Under the pieces are notes generated by a model. It saw nothing but the letters and a program-made list of their open reading frames with translations. It ran no database searches and was not told where the DNA came from. DNA of 64,000 bases, taken from NCBI GenBank assembly GCA_029255685.2, contig CM055315.2, forward strand, positions 55,147,358 through 55,211,357. Reading direction: 5' to 3'. The stretch is from Silene conica. Its lineage: Eukaryota; Streptophyta; Magnoliopsida; Caryophyllales; Caryophyllaceae. Positions 11,331 through 24,459 of the stretch are shown here, one piece after another. How positions within the stretch are numbered: the stretch's first letter is position 1; every line of letters begins with the position of its first letter. Position numbers and translations under genes: made by a program.

Positions 11331-12126
11331 TCTCTAAGAGTTACACCTAAAGGATGTAATCTGAGAGATATGATTAGATGAAAATGTAATCATATTGATA
11401 CCTTATACGACTAATCAATGATATACGATTATTTAATACTGATTAAATAATACTAGCTGAGACGAATTAAAATGTTAATTCGTAATTAAATGTAAAATGT
11501 TATATTTAATTAGTGTGTAATGGAATTATTTAATAAAGATTGAATAATTTAGTTAAATATAAACGGTTATATTTAATTAGTAAATTATAAATATACGATA
11601 TTCACAAGAGAGCATAAAAAACCGATCTTATACTGATAAAATTGGTTGGACCGAGTAGAATAATATTCGGTTTGGTTTGTTGAGCACGGCTCAACTGGAG
11701 TGGTTATTCAGTTGTTGTGAAGTGTTATAGGTAGACCCAAATATCGATTTGGGGAATCCTATCTTATGGTTAATAGCAAGGTAGTTAGCAGGAGATATAC
11801 TACCTCTTATCAACTAGCACTAGGCTATATATATAACAGATACATGACACACAAAACTTATGAGTTACACGCATAACGATACTCCCTCCTCTCTCTAGTT
11901 TTCATCTTACACAAAAATTAGCAGTAATTTCTCGGAGCATCTTGGGTGTAACAATTAGGAGGATATCTATTTTGATATCTGATCTTAGACCTTTTGCAAG
12001 GACCAAATGTTAATTCTTGTTCTCAATCATTGTATCTAGTATTTCGTTTATGATTGTAAATCATAATTATAATTTCATTATAATTCTGCATATAAAGTAT
12101 TGGGATATATACAGAGATTTTCCCAC
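11331..12126 (+). mobile_element. Possible truncated Copia-type LTR
   Basis: The stretch has LTR-like composition, with a TATATATAA box near 11830, a later GGGTGTAACAATTAGGAGG segment and an end at GATTTTCCCACA. The left terminus and target duplication are not found, so the call is tentative. Confidence 0.3.
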
Positions 12127-12880
12127 AAGAGGGTCATGTACTGTACCTGAAAAAGATACCCAACGAACTTCTGCTCAAGACTCAAGTTCCATCGATTTCT
12201 TCCTCTGCTAGATGGCCCAAAACCCGTTCTTCCAGCTTACGAGCCCCATAACAGGTTCGAAAAGGTTTTACAAATGCTGCACCAAAATATGTCACATATT
12301 AACACATTTCTGTCAAACAAAGAGCTAAGAAGTTTGATGAGTTTTGTAAAAAGAACACGATATTCATGACATTACCATCATCTCTTCGAAGCTCTTGGTA
12401 TATAAAAGAATAGTGTACTCGAATCTCTTGCAGAATGTATAAAATTCATGCTTGTCTGAATCATTATCTGTAATACAGTACAGTGACATTACAAAAGCAC
12501 GCACATACCAATCAAAATGATAAAATCATGAACTAATTAAGTTTGAATCGAAACCGGAACTGAAACCGAACCGATTCGAAAGAAAGAAAAAAAATCCAAA
12601 TGCAACTTTTAAAAATTCATACTCGATCCTTGATTTAAGTACTTCACGCCCATTTTTGTTATTTATTTTTTAATTGCGGAAATTGCGTGGTTGTGTACTG
12701 GATTTTGTTCTAATACTTGGCTTTTATTATCATATACTTATCTAATGCAGAAGTCAAGCTGCTGACGTGGCATCACAAAAAACAAGCTCCGTCCTACGTG
12801 GCGCGATTTAAAGCCTACTAACATATTACTAAATTGATTGTCCAATAAAATTTTAAAAATCTGTATACATGGTCATGCTC
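12127..12880. other. Unassigned AT-rich spacer
   Basis: No supportable gene. A short run of CGAAACCGGAAC-type motifs lies near 12548. Confidence 0.35.
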
Positions 12881-12889
12881 CGTGAATCA

Positions 12890-13262
12890 TGCACAAAATT
12901 TCCTTAAATGATAAGAATAATAATAATATCCTACTAAAGATTTGATACACCAGATTTGATCTTTCCCTAATTCCTATTTTGTAAAGAATCATTCACGGAA
13001 TTTCCTAAAATGATAAGAATAATAATAGTTCACTAAAGATTTGATACACCAGATTTGATCTTTCCCTAATTCCTATTTTGTAAAGAATAATAATAATAAT
13101 AGGTTCCGTGAATCATGGTAAATTTGATATTATCATCAGCTTCATTTTAAATAAATTTCCTAAACTGATTTCCTAAAATAATAAGAAAAATAATAATAAC
13201 CTAAAGATTTGATACACAAGATTTGCTCTTTCCCTAATTCCTATTTTGTAAAGAATAATAAC
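12890..13262. repeat. Three-copy repeat, about 110-180 bp spacing
   Basis: A block running from TTTCCTAAAATGATAAGAATAA through AAAGATTTGATACACCAGATTTG to TTCCTATTTTGTAAAGAATA occurs three times. The first two copies are nearly identical and directly adjacent; the third is more diverged and is set apart by about 70 bp of unrelated sequence. Confidence 0.82.
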
Positions 13263-14207
13263 AATTAATTTCCTTTAAAAAGTACACATGTTCTGTGAAT
13301 CCATGAATTAATTGACCTAATATGAAAAGAATCATAACTGAATGATTTTAAATATGGATAGATTATGCTTTGAAATTAATTTGCTAAACTAAATCCTAAT
13401 GTGAAACAATAACTAAATTTAAAGATACAATTAAATTTCCTAATAATACAAATGATTTCCTAAACATAATAATTCCGTATTTTATAATAATTTGCTAATT
13501 ATACCCGTGGAAAATTTTCACTAACTTCGGTCGTGCAAATACTTCAAACCTGCATATTTTAAAAGAAGCAAGAATCATATTTATCAAGATAATTATATAA
13601 AGATAAACAAATCTCTCATCATTCACCATTAACAAATATTAACAAATAACTTAAGCAACCAGAATTGTGTTATGGCTTTGAACTGCACCCCGTTGCCATA
13701 CGTCACTTGACCTCGGAGATCCTCACTGCAGAAATTGTGGTATGGGTTTTACACCTTTGGGAGAGAAAAGGTTTCTACAACAAAAATGATACTCTATCAT
13801 TAGAGATGCTTTTATTTGATTCAGAGGTACTATATGTTCACGTTTAATTGACTTTTTTTATCGACTATGTACTATTTACTAATATTATTACAATTTTCAG
13901 GAAAATATAATTCAGGCTACTATCCGCAAGAGTATCATTAACAAATTCAAGAACAAGATCAACGAGGGACATTTATACAAATTATCAAGATTCAATGTGG
14001 AAGCAAATAAGGGGGCTGAAATTGCAACTTCTGCTGAATTACGCATCTACTTTTCATATCCAACAATGGTTAAAGAGGTTCAGGATCTACCCATCCCACA
14101 ATATGGATTCAAGTTTGTGGACTTTCGTGACATTCTATCAGAAACAATATCTAATGAACATTACCTAGGTACATCCATAAATCAATCATTATAATCTAGT
14201 TATTTAT

Positions 14208-15488
14208 TGTTGGGTTTAAATATCTCAAAACCTACTATTTTAGTCATACTAATTAAGATGGATAATTAACATTTTAATTATAGATTTTAGATCTTATGCA
14301 TGCTAATATATATATGCGGAATTAGGACTCAAATACTTACAATTCGACGAAACCGGAGCAAGGATGATCCTCCTTAGTATTCAAATAGAACACCTCCTCC
14401 AAGATGCACCCAAGACACCCTTAAAAGAACCGAAACTTTGATGTATGCTAGTACAAGAATCGATTTCCTTAAACTGTTCTAATCACTAATTAGAACTACT
14501 AAACTAATAATATAATTATTATAAGTTTTGATAATATTATCTTGTAATATTATAGAGGATTTTGGTATTTTCTCACTTGAAAATCTCGGCTAACCTTAGA
14601 ATGAAATGTATCTTGTGTATTTATAATTACACATATCTTTAACTTAAGAGAACTAATTAACTTAAGTGGTTATGGGGAAGGGGTAGCCGGCTAGGGTATG
14701 GGGAAGGGAAAAAGAGAGAGCTCTTTGGTGTTATCAATAACCTAGGCATGCAACCCTAAGCATTAGATGTTAATGCTAGGTTATCATTGTGTCTTAACCA
14801 CTTTAAAACACAATTAAACACCCTTAAACCATCCCCATGAAACCGACACCCTAATTAGCAAATGGACCTCATTTTATAATTTTGTCAATTGCACAATTGT
14901 ACATTATGTGACATACAATATGTCATAATGTTATAAAATACAATTGTTTTAATTTAAATTTTAAAAATATGTATATTTATCAAATAAATATTATTTATAA
15001 ATTAAATAAATCACATTTATCAATTTGACAAGTAATTCGTAATTACTAATATAAAATGGTCATTTACAATAATCGTCAATACGATCTACAACTTTTGTAA
15101 TAATTTTAACCCGATTCATTCTAATTACGATATTATAAAATATCGTTCATAGTTTAATAATTGACACGCTTCAATTATAAACATAAATCTTACAATAAGA
15201 TTTAACCTCTGATTTCTCGATATACGAGTTTAAGGAATCTGATCAACTCGTATCAATATACATTTGATCAGTTTATCAATTAAGGGAATTGTCCTATAGG
15301 TGTGACCTAAAGGGATCAACTGACCACCACCGTCATACGTACGACAGTAATGTTAAACTCTAGCTAGCCAATCATTACCGATTAATGTTGGTCAGTTGAC
15401 TAATATAATTTCGTATCATCCCTTGCGCATTCTCGTCATGAGATTTAATTATGTGATCGCACTATTGTTGAGGACACATTTCCCAACA
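14208..15488 (-). mobile_element. 3' LTR of the gag-only Copia element
   Basis: The 1281 bp repeat is preceded on the minus strand by a polypurine tract at about 15489-15503. It is nearly identical to 21327-22599. Confidence 0.92.
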
Positions 15489-17850
15489 ATCTCCCACTTG
15501 TCCTCGACAAGTGTGCGTCACCAATTCTCTTGTCCTATTACAATCTCCCACTCAATGCAAGGTGTCTCTCTGAGGTCGTACTTGCATTCGATCATATCAT
15601 GAGTGGTTTTCTCGATCTGGAGAATAACTGTTTGACCGGAATTATCTACCATAGATACCTTCTGAGCGTGGCCACGCATTTTCAGTTAACTTCTCCTCGA
15701 GTGGCCTTGAGATTTGAACAACCCTGACTAGGGGTGGACAATTTCTATCGTACTACTTCTTTTAGCTAGCCAGAGTCAGTCACAACCCAAAGCAATCCCA
15801 TTTGACTCCAGTTACGAAAAGTCGTAGAGAATGGATCAAGGTTATGCCAAAACTGTACTATCTTGGAAGAGTAGTCTTTAGTCTAAGAATTGACTCATAA
15901 GAATACTATAGCAGCTCTTGCCACGACCCGGCTATTATAAAATTTCCAAAACTCTATAAGCGGTCACTTTGCCCGACAGAGTGTTTCTTGCAGTCTGTCT
16001 GTGTGATCGACTAGTCATCACATATGACTCTATGGCACTTGAACTTGCTGCCATCAGTCGCCTCACATTCTAGTCGCTTTGAGATGTCACCTCATGTAAG
16101 CGGCTAGGGGCTATACTAAGTCAATCCAGTTCACTTTATGGGGTTCAAAGTTGTCTCTTACAACCCATTTAGATTTTGACAAAGTATCCTTCATTGTGAG
16201 TTAATTATAACTCAAATGATATTGTCATGCAAGAACAGTCAATACTGCTCCATAGCATTTGATGCACGATCATCAATTTGTATTAGTGTTTTGCAAATAA
16301 ACCTTTTATTCATGATTCCAAAACTTACAAATTTTGGTCTCCTTCTATCTCATATTATCTCGTATAATATGATCTTATTTGAATACATATCTAGAACTCC
16401 TTCTAGATTTCGAGTTTCCTTTCCTGAGCGAAGCTCCCACTGTTATCTTATAACTCGTGACGTATAGGTAAGCCAGAGGGATTAAAAATCACTCGAAAGT
16501 ACCTAGTCACTTATGTACTGAAATCTATATTGTAGTTATTTATGATTTCATCACTCTTACTATTTTCAATCATCTTGGCTATTTGATCAAGGTTTTATTC
16601 ATCAATATGAATAACGTATCTAACCATTTTGATTTCTAATGGGCGACCTTTTATTATCAATATAATAAACCTTCCCGTGAAGCTCCATCATCCTATGATA
16701 TAAGGTATTTTGTTCATCTAGAATTGAGAACCTCTTATTCTTTACATATTAAAGAATCACCATTCTCTCTTAATGGTACGTTCATTTTTCTAATGAATAT
16801 CGCTCCCACTAAAACCAACATCACTCGATTTATCATTTCTTAAATGAACCTTTGCATGTTATTCTCTTGCTATCACTTGAGCTGACATCAATCGGTTATC
16901 ACTTGAACTCTTCATTTCTTGTGATATTTCCTAATATCACTTTTCGATACAATAGATACTAACATTGAGAGAACTGAGATGATATCTCCTCTATTATCTT
17001 ATAATTTTGAAAATTTGATTTTGTTAAGGAACCGTTTTCCTTCCGATTTCATACGGGGTTTCCTTTATCCTCTCTTTGAAACAATGAACATAAGGAACAT
17101 TTCCTCTTGTGTCCTCCCGTAGTTTCTTCAGTGTCCTCTCGTAGTTTCTTCTATCCATTCATTTAGGGTTCTTCTTAAGAATCCCATGTAGGATTCTTCT
17201 CTTATTTAGGGTTCTTTTTAAGAATCTCATGTAGGATTCTTCTCTAAGATCCTACATTTACATCATTGGTTTGCGGGCGAAATATTTTCTCCCACTCTAT
17301 TCTTTTAAAATAACCTTTATTTATACAAGGATAGCAGTTTTCGACAAAACCAATGTTTGTGAATGTTTGAAAAGTTTATAGGTGTGATGAATTCATTCTC
17401 ATTTTCACTTAAAATGATCATCGTATAATGAATTAATCATGTCTCAATTTGACTGAAAGTATCTCATGTGGTGTGGTTCTCAGTTTTTAATCAACACTTT
17501 GATTCTTTTATATTGATCATATCAATGTTATTTTATAATGAACGTTTCATGGTACTTCTTTAGTGATTTATAAAGATCACTTTGATTCATGTTCGACAAA
17601 GGCATACAATTTTATTTTAGGAATTAAATTTCGATTAAGAACAAAAGTAGTGACTTGGGTTGAAAACCAAGTCACTTATATCCAAAATACAACCATTGTT
17701 TAGGATTTTTAAATCCTTGTCTTACAAGAAAAATAAATTGTTCTAGGAAATAAAATGCAAAATATGAAAGAAGACAATAATGAAAATTAGAGCCAAGCTC
17801 TTAAGTCTTCAATCAATTGGATGCTACCATAGTCATCCATGTAAGGAACT
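15489..17850. other. Non-coding interior of the Copia element where pol should be
   Basis: The 2.4 kb between gag and the 3' LTR is AT-rich with frequent stops on both strands. No integrase, reverse transcriptase or RNase H motif was found. Short duplications occur near 17100-17250 (TAGTTTCTTC and TAGGATTCTTCTC). Confidence 0.65.
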
Positions 17851-18870
17851 TCATGCTTCCTTCTCTTTGCCCTTGTCATTAGGAGGTGGCCCTTTAAAAC
17901 AATTAAAAAGGGTAAAGATCAACAATTTGTATCATTATACATAAGTTGACAAATAACATGAATTTAAACGAGAATTATTACCTACGGGGAGAGCTTTCCC
18001 ATTTTTGATATCGGTCAAGTATTTGGGGCAATTACGCTTCCAATGCCCTAACCTCGTGCAATAATGGCACTTGTCTTCAGATTTCGAAGATGAGGTGGAA
18101 GCACCTTTCGAAAAGGTCTTTTCTTTAGCCCGTTTGGGTTTGAACGTTTTCTTGCCCCTGCCTTTGAAGGCATTCCTTTTGAAGTTACCTTTCCTTTTCT
18201 TCTCGATGTTTAAAATATCCTTAGTTGAACTTTCATGAAGTCCCATGTCCCTCTCGGCTTGGACAAGCATCTTATGCAATTCATCCAATGTGGTCTCTTG
18301 ATTTCGCATGTTGAAATTCACCCGGAATTGAGCATACGATTTCACCTTATTGAGAGAGTGAAGAACTCGGTCAATGATGAGTGAGTCGGGAACATCAACT
18401 CCTTGCAACTTTAGAGTCTCCGCGAACTCAACTAATGTGAGTACATTAGGGCTTATCTTTTGTCCCTCCTTCAAGCAAATGTCGAAGAAGGCGGAAGCCG
18501 CCTCATATTGAATCGCCCTTGGAGTTTGTGAAAACATCGTCGCAAGTTTGGTGTATATCTCATATGATGTGCTTAACTTGATCATACTCCTTTGGAGATC
18601 CGGCTCCATGGAGAAGATAAGCACATTTTTAAGAGCGGAGGACTCTTTCATGTAGGCTTCACAGGCCTCACGAGTTTGAACCACGGAACGAGCGGTCGGA
18701 GCAGGAGGAGCGGCTTCGGAGAGGTAACGAGTCTTATCGTCACCTTGAGCGGCTAAAAGTAATTGCGCATCCCAATCTTTAAAATTGGAACCATGTTTAT
18801 TGAGTTTTCAACGATCCATAAAGGATCGAAGCCATGATACATTAGTGAGAGGTGGAGCGTTGGTTGCCAT
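17851..18870 (-). pseudogene. Copia Gag (UBN2-type) with zinc knuckle and a predicted terminal intron
   Basis: The ATG at 18870 opens MATNAPPLTNVSWLRSF, and a TGA follows after residue 20 (18810-18808). The frame then stays open to 17935. It holds a UBN2-type Gag core (MFSQTPRAIQYEAASAFFD, DSLIIDRVLHSL) and a CCHC zinc knuckle CHYCTRLGHWKRNC. Just after KALPV a donor G|GTAATA lies at 17981 and an acceptor AAAG|GG at 17892. Removing this roughly 90 nt segment gives a short tail ending GKEKEA and a total of 310 codons, stop included. Copia elements are known to splice to favour Gag production, so this may be a kept gag intron. The early stop makes this copy broken. Confidence 0.75.
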
Positions 18871-21326
18871 TGACGATGTTGAAAATTAAACTACAATAAA
18901 AGAAGGAATTAAAACAACATCATTTTAAAAACTTCTAATCAAAATTAAATTTAAATATAAATAAGTTTAGTTATTTACTTAATGATCTCTTACCCAATTA
19001 AGTAAACAATTCCGAGACCCAAATCCATACTAATTCGGGTACGGTGTAGCCGATTCAACCCTTATTGATATAATTTGGTGGATTAACTTTTTAATCGGTT
19101 CTACCTTAGAACTCTCGGTCGACAATTTTCTAAAAATTGTCTTTAGCCCGAACTTATTGCAACTACGGTTACGAATACCTTCGTTGAGATCGACCAAATT
19201 TCAAGGTGTAATCTTATTACCCCACTTACCCAACGTAACAATTTTAGTACCCCGGTGTAGCCGAGCCCACTGTCTTGTGAAGAAGGGAGTCATGGGTCCA
19301 TACTTTTTGGTAAGGCTAAGTCTCAATATTTATTTGTAAGAGATCTAGTCAAAATTATTATCTATCTCCGCTTAAGTGAACTAAGTCGGTGAATTATCGA
19401 TAAATTATTGACTAGGTCGATTAAATCGAATAAAATGCATGACATGATATGACGATTTGGCTATGCATGCAAACATAAATAGCAAAATAAAAGCATAAAA
19501 ACTTAAAGCATAAGAAACCCTAGTATGGCCTTTCCTAGAAAAGAAAAAATAAAAGTACAAATTCGGAAACCAATTCCTTTGGTCCCTTGAACTTCACGAG
19601 GCACGCATCCCAAGGTAAACACCGTCTCGGTCGGAACTCCTTTCCGAATGGCATCGTCTTCAAGGCTCACCGGAATTTACAAAAATTACAACTTTTCTAG
19701 TCTACTTTAAACATTATAAAATAGAAAAACAATAAATAAAGTGATATGAGATCACATTAATTACATCCGAATCGATAACCCCTTACATTACGGGAAATAT
19801 CGATTAACAACTAAGGTCATACTAAGTAAAATTACATAATCCAAAATTAGGTAAATAAAATCATGACAATCATAATTAAAATATGCAATGCTTATGAATA
19901 TGAACTAACATGCAAAACCTAAGTCAAATCGTCCTATTTAATATCATTTATATACATAGTTATCGTATACCTCGGTTTTATAGAATTGCGTGCTTTAACG
20001 ATTAAAAACACTAGGCATTATGTGAATCGGAATTCACTCTTAAGTTAATCATCCCAACTCATTTAGGTTTCAAAATTTAGTCTTACTCAAACTTTGAACA
20101 TGACTTAACTTAATATTATAATATTGTTCGGTATTACTCGGTTTTACAGGAATAATAATATAAAAATAAAAAAGAGTCATAAAATTTCGAAAAATTCAAA
20201 ATTCAAATTTTGAATATCTTAGAATTCTCTTAAAATTTCAGAACCTTAAAAATATTACTACTTACACGGTTTTATTATTTATTTCGTAAATAATACGTAA
20301 AACGAGTATTTTGAGTCGGAAAATTAAATAATTACCTTCATAAATACATATAAAATACTAATAATATTTTTACACTTTCCAAAACATTTTAAGAACTGAA
20401 ATGGACAGAAAATTAATTAGTACACTGCCCAATATCCGAAATTTTAATTACATTACTCTTATTATTCAATTTTTAAATATAACTTTTTAACAAATAAAAA
20501 TTAAATAAAACAGAAACTTTTGGCTCCCAAGAAAAATATGGTGATGAACATATCCAATATGACTTTTATGGGTTAAATTTTTCGGCCATTTTAACAACTA
20601 TTGCTATTTTTAACGATTTACGTCATATATCGTACAATTTTAACCATTAAAATTATTTCACAAGCATAACATCAAATAAAAATCTCGAAATTTTTATACA
20701 GGCTGGAAATAATATATATGACATCGTGTGAAATTTTTATGGCCAAATTCCAACTTAAACTATTAAAGTCGAAATTATGTCACTTTTATCCGATTTTTAC
20801 ACTAAATATCAATAAACATGCAATATGTTATAAAAATTTCTGGAAAATTTAATATACTTTTTAAATATTGCATGTGACATACTCAAAAAAATTTATAGTC
20901 AAATTCGAAATATAACTATACAAACCCATTTTTATTCATTTTATGGCATTTTAACATTTAAAATTCATAAACCATGTATTTTAACTCCATAATTTACGAA
21001 AATTCATATTCATATCATAGGAAATACATGTGAAACCATACTGAAAAATCTCGGCCAGAAGTTTATTTTAGCTATTTTTCCCAAAAATAAACATTTTAAC
21101 CATTAAAAATTAATAAAAACCGAAATAAAATACCTATGAACAATATATATGCAAAATATATTCCAAATATCCTAAAATATATTTAGAATCAGTAGGTATT
21201 CATGCAATAGGAATTTCGGCCATATCATATACAAAGCAAAATTTCAATTTTTATTTTGTTATCTAATAACTTCGTAAAAAATATAAACGAAAAGCATGCA
21301 AACAACCGATTTGCTATGATACCAAT
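18871..21326. other. Long 5' leader of the Copia element
   Basis: About 2.4 kb of AT-rich sequence lies between primer site and gag. No ORF is convincing. The primer site TGGTATCATAGC (minus strand) is at about 21314-21325, one base away from the initiator tRNA-Met complement. Confidence 0.6.
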
Positions 21327-22599
21327 TGTTGGGTTTAAATATCTCAAAACCTAATATTTTAGTCATACTAATTAAGATGGATAATTAACATTTTAATTAT
21401 AGATTTTAGATCTTATGCATGCTAATATATATATGCGGAATTAGGACTCGAATACTTACAATTCGACGAAACCGGAGCAAGGATGATCCTCCTTAGTATT
21501 CAAATAGAACACCTCCTCCAAGATGCACCCAAGACACCCTTAAAAGAACCGAAACTTTGATGTATGCTAGTACAAGAATCGATTTCCTTAAACTATGTTC
21601 TAATCACTAATTAGAACTACTAAACTAATAATACAATTATTATAAGTTTTGATAATATTATCTTGTAATATTATAGAGGATTTTGGTATTTTCTCACTTG
21701 AAAATCTCGGCTAACCTTAGAATGAAATGTATCTTGTGTATTTATAATTACACATATCTTTAACTTAAGAGAACTAATTAACTTAAGTGGTTATGGGGAA
21801 GGGGTAGCCGGCTAGGGTATGGGGAATGGCAAAAGAGAGAGCTCTTTGGTGTTATCAATAACCTAGGCATGCAACCCTAAGCATTAAATGTTAATGCTAG
21901 GTTATCATTGTGTCTTAACCACTTTAAAACACAATTAAACACCCTTAAACCATCCCCATGAAACCGGCACCCTAATTAGCAAATGGACCTCATTTTATAA
22001 TTTTGTCAATTGCATAATTGTACATTATGTGACATACAATATGTCATAATGTTATAAAATACAATTGTTTTAATTTAAACATGTATATATTTATCAAATA
22101 AATATTATTTATAAATTAAATAAATCACATTTATCAATTTGACAAGTAATTCGTAATTACTAATATAAAATGGTCATTTACAATAATCGTCAATACGATC
22201 TCCAATTTTTGTAATAATTTTAACCCGATTCATTCTAATTACGATATTATAAAATATCGTTCATAGTTTAATAATTGACACGCTTCAATTATAAACATAA
22301 ATCTTACAATAAGATTTAACCTCTGATTTCTCGATATACGAGTTTAAGGAATCTGATCAACTCGTATCAATATACATTTGATCAGTTTATCAATTAAGGG
22401 AATTGTCCTATAGGGTGTGACCTAAAGGGATCAACTGACCACCACCGTCATACGACAGTAATGTTAAACTCTAGCTAGCCAATCATTACCGATTAATGTT
22501 GGTCAGTTGACTAATATAATTTCGTATCATCCCTTGCGCATTCTCGTCATGAGATTTAATTATGTGATCGCACTATTGTTGAGGACACATTTCCAAACA
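21327..22599 (-). mobile_element. 5' LTR of the gag-only Copia element
   Basis: The 1273 bp repeat pairs with 14208-15488. The primer site adjoins its left edge on the minus strand. Confidence 0.92.
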
Positions 22600-23120
22600 T
22601 TTATAATATAACTTTTTAAACTAACCTCAAACTTTTTAAACTAACGCAGATGTCATTGGAAAATTTTCCGGAGTCGGAGAAGTCAGATCAACAAAGAATG
22701 GAAATAGTTGGATGACAATATATACATAGAGAATATTAGGTAACAATTCTGCTACTTTTATATTTCAACGTTATCTATGTATAAATATTTGTGTATAAGC
22801 ATTTATAATAATCTGATTATAAAAAATATACACAGGAAGGAGAAAATCGCATGCTCGGTATGGAACAATTATGTTAGTTTAGTTCAGGCGTTTCTTGATG
22901 CATGTAAAGATCCTACTAAACCTGCTATAAATGTCATCCATTGTGTTCAACGATGTAAATGAGAAGGTATACTAATATTACTGTAATTCCAATTTCGTAC
23001 TATCAATATTTTACAGATTCAGCATATTTTTTATTAACTATCGTCTAGATGAACCTAGAGTGACAACTACAAGACACGCGACCCGATTTTTCTTTAACCA
23101 TGCAATTCCAGAGGTGGAAG

Positions 23121-24420
23121 TGTTGGGAACTAGGCTCCTTATTTTATACTCAAAACTAATGTGAGTTTTGTTTCTTTAAGTTTAGTCATAAAAACTTAAA
23201 TAGATCTTATGCATGCATGCATGATGATATCATAAGATGTGATAGTCCTTACATTGGTTTTAGAAGGTTTATACTCAATAATCACCTATTACTTGAGTCT
23301 TCAAGCAACCGAAATACCCTTAACGATCTAATAAAAATCGTCTCCAAAAGATACGTATCAAGGACTCGATCTCAAACTAAGACTAATTTTGTTACTAGAA
23401 AATTAGTATTAGCATACTAAAAATAATAATAATATTATCTTTAATATTATTTGTATGGAAATAATTTCTTACTTAGAAAAACTATTTCTAAGTACTATGA
23501 GTATGAAGGAGGTTGTAGTATGAAGTTAGTGCAAGCATCCACCAACAATCATCACTTTATTCTAAATGTGTGGTGTGTGTATGTCATATATAGAGCAAAA
23601 ACCATGCTCACAATTGAGAGCATGTGCCGGCCAAAACCAAGCCAAGAGGGAGCCAATGCATGGCTCACTTACACTTACATAAAACATCAAATATGCCTTA
23701 CACTCTTACACACTCTTACATATCTACTTACACACACAATCACCTTATTCATTCAAACACACAATCCTCACACATACATACTAATACACAGCTGAAATGA
23801 GGTACCAAATGGACCCATTTTATCTTTGTCAATTGTGTTAATTTGTAACATGTCACATATGTCCCATAACACATGACCCAATTTGTTAATTGTGCAATTT
23901 TAACTATTAAAATTCATAATTCACAAATTTATTACATTTAAATAATTGCACTAATAATTTCGAAATTATTATTGCATAAAAATGTAATGTCATAATTTAA
24001 TTACAACTCTTTGTAATTTTATGATCAACCGTGTTCATTCTCAATTTAATCGTTTCCCAAACGAATAAATAAAAACCGAGTAATAAGACAATTTTATTAC
24101 CATGACTTTTATTATTATAATTCCATTATAAAAATATTCGTCATATAAAATTATTTCCAAAATTTCTAGTTATTAATTAATTCGTATCCAATACAATATT
24201 AATTAATTATTCCATTGAGACGGAATTTCCTAAAGATATGACCTTAAGGGATCAACTGATCACCACCATCATATGACGATAATGTCAAACTCTAAACAGC
24301 CAATCATTATCGATAAATGTTGATCAGTCGACTTTAAAAGAGTAACACTCCCAGTTGTGTTTCATTCAAATGAGTTTTAATTACGTCAACACACTATTGT
24401 CGAGGACACTTCCTCCAACA
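23121..24420 (-). mobile_element. Solo Copia-type LTR in an RPA-like exon
   Basis: A 1300 bp LTR begins TGTTGGGAACTAGG and ends CTTCCTCCAACA. It is flanked by a perfect GGAAG duplication (23116-23120 and 24421-24425). It shares the 3' layout GAGGACAC...CCAACA and the upstream GATCAACTGA block with the Copia LTRs at 14208 and 21327. No interior remains, so it arose by LTR-LTR recombination. Orientation is inferred from similarity to the other Copia LTRs. Confidence 0.88.
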
Positions 24421-24459
24421 GGAAGCGGTCCTCGAAAAGTGATGCAAAGATAAAGCTTC

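Larger units (their letters stand above)
14208..22599 (-). mobile_element. Copia-superfamily LTR retrotransposon with gag only
   Basis: Two LTRs, 14208-15488 and 21327-22599, both begin TGTTGGGTTTAAATA and end in CAACA or AAACA in plus orientation. They differ by only scattered substitutions and small indels. A perfect 5 bp duplication TTTAT flanks the element (14203-14207 and 22600-22604). On the minus strand the primer site TGGTATCATAGC follows the right LTR, and a purine tract (AAGTGGGAGAT) precedes the left LTR. The 5.8 kb interior encodes Gag but no integrase, reverse transcriptase or RNase H reading frame. It lies in an intron of the RPA-like pseudogene. Confidence 0.92.

Noticed and set aside
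23121..24420. 5S-containing Cassandra-type element
   Set aside because: No 5S rRNA-like box was seen, and the size fits a Copia solo LTR.
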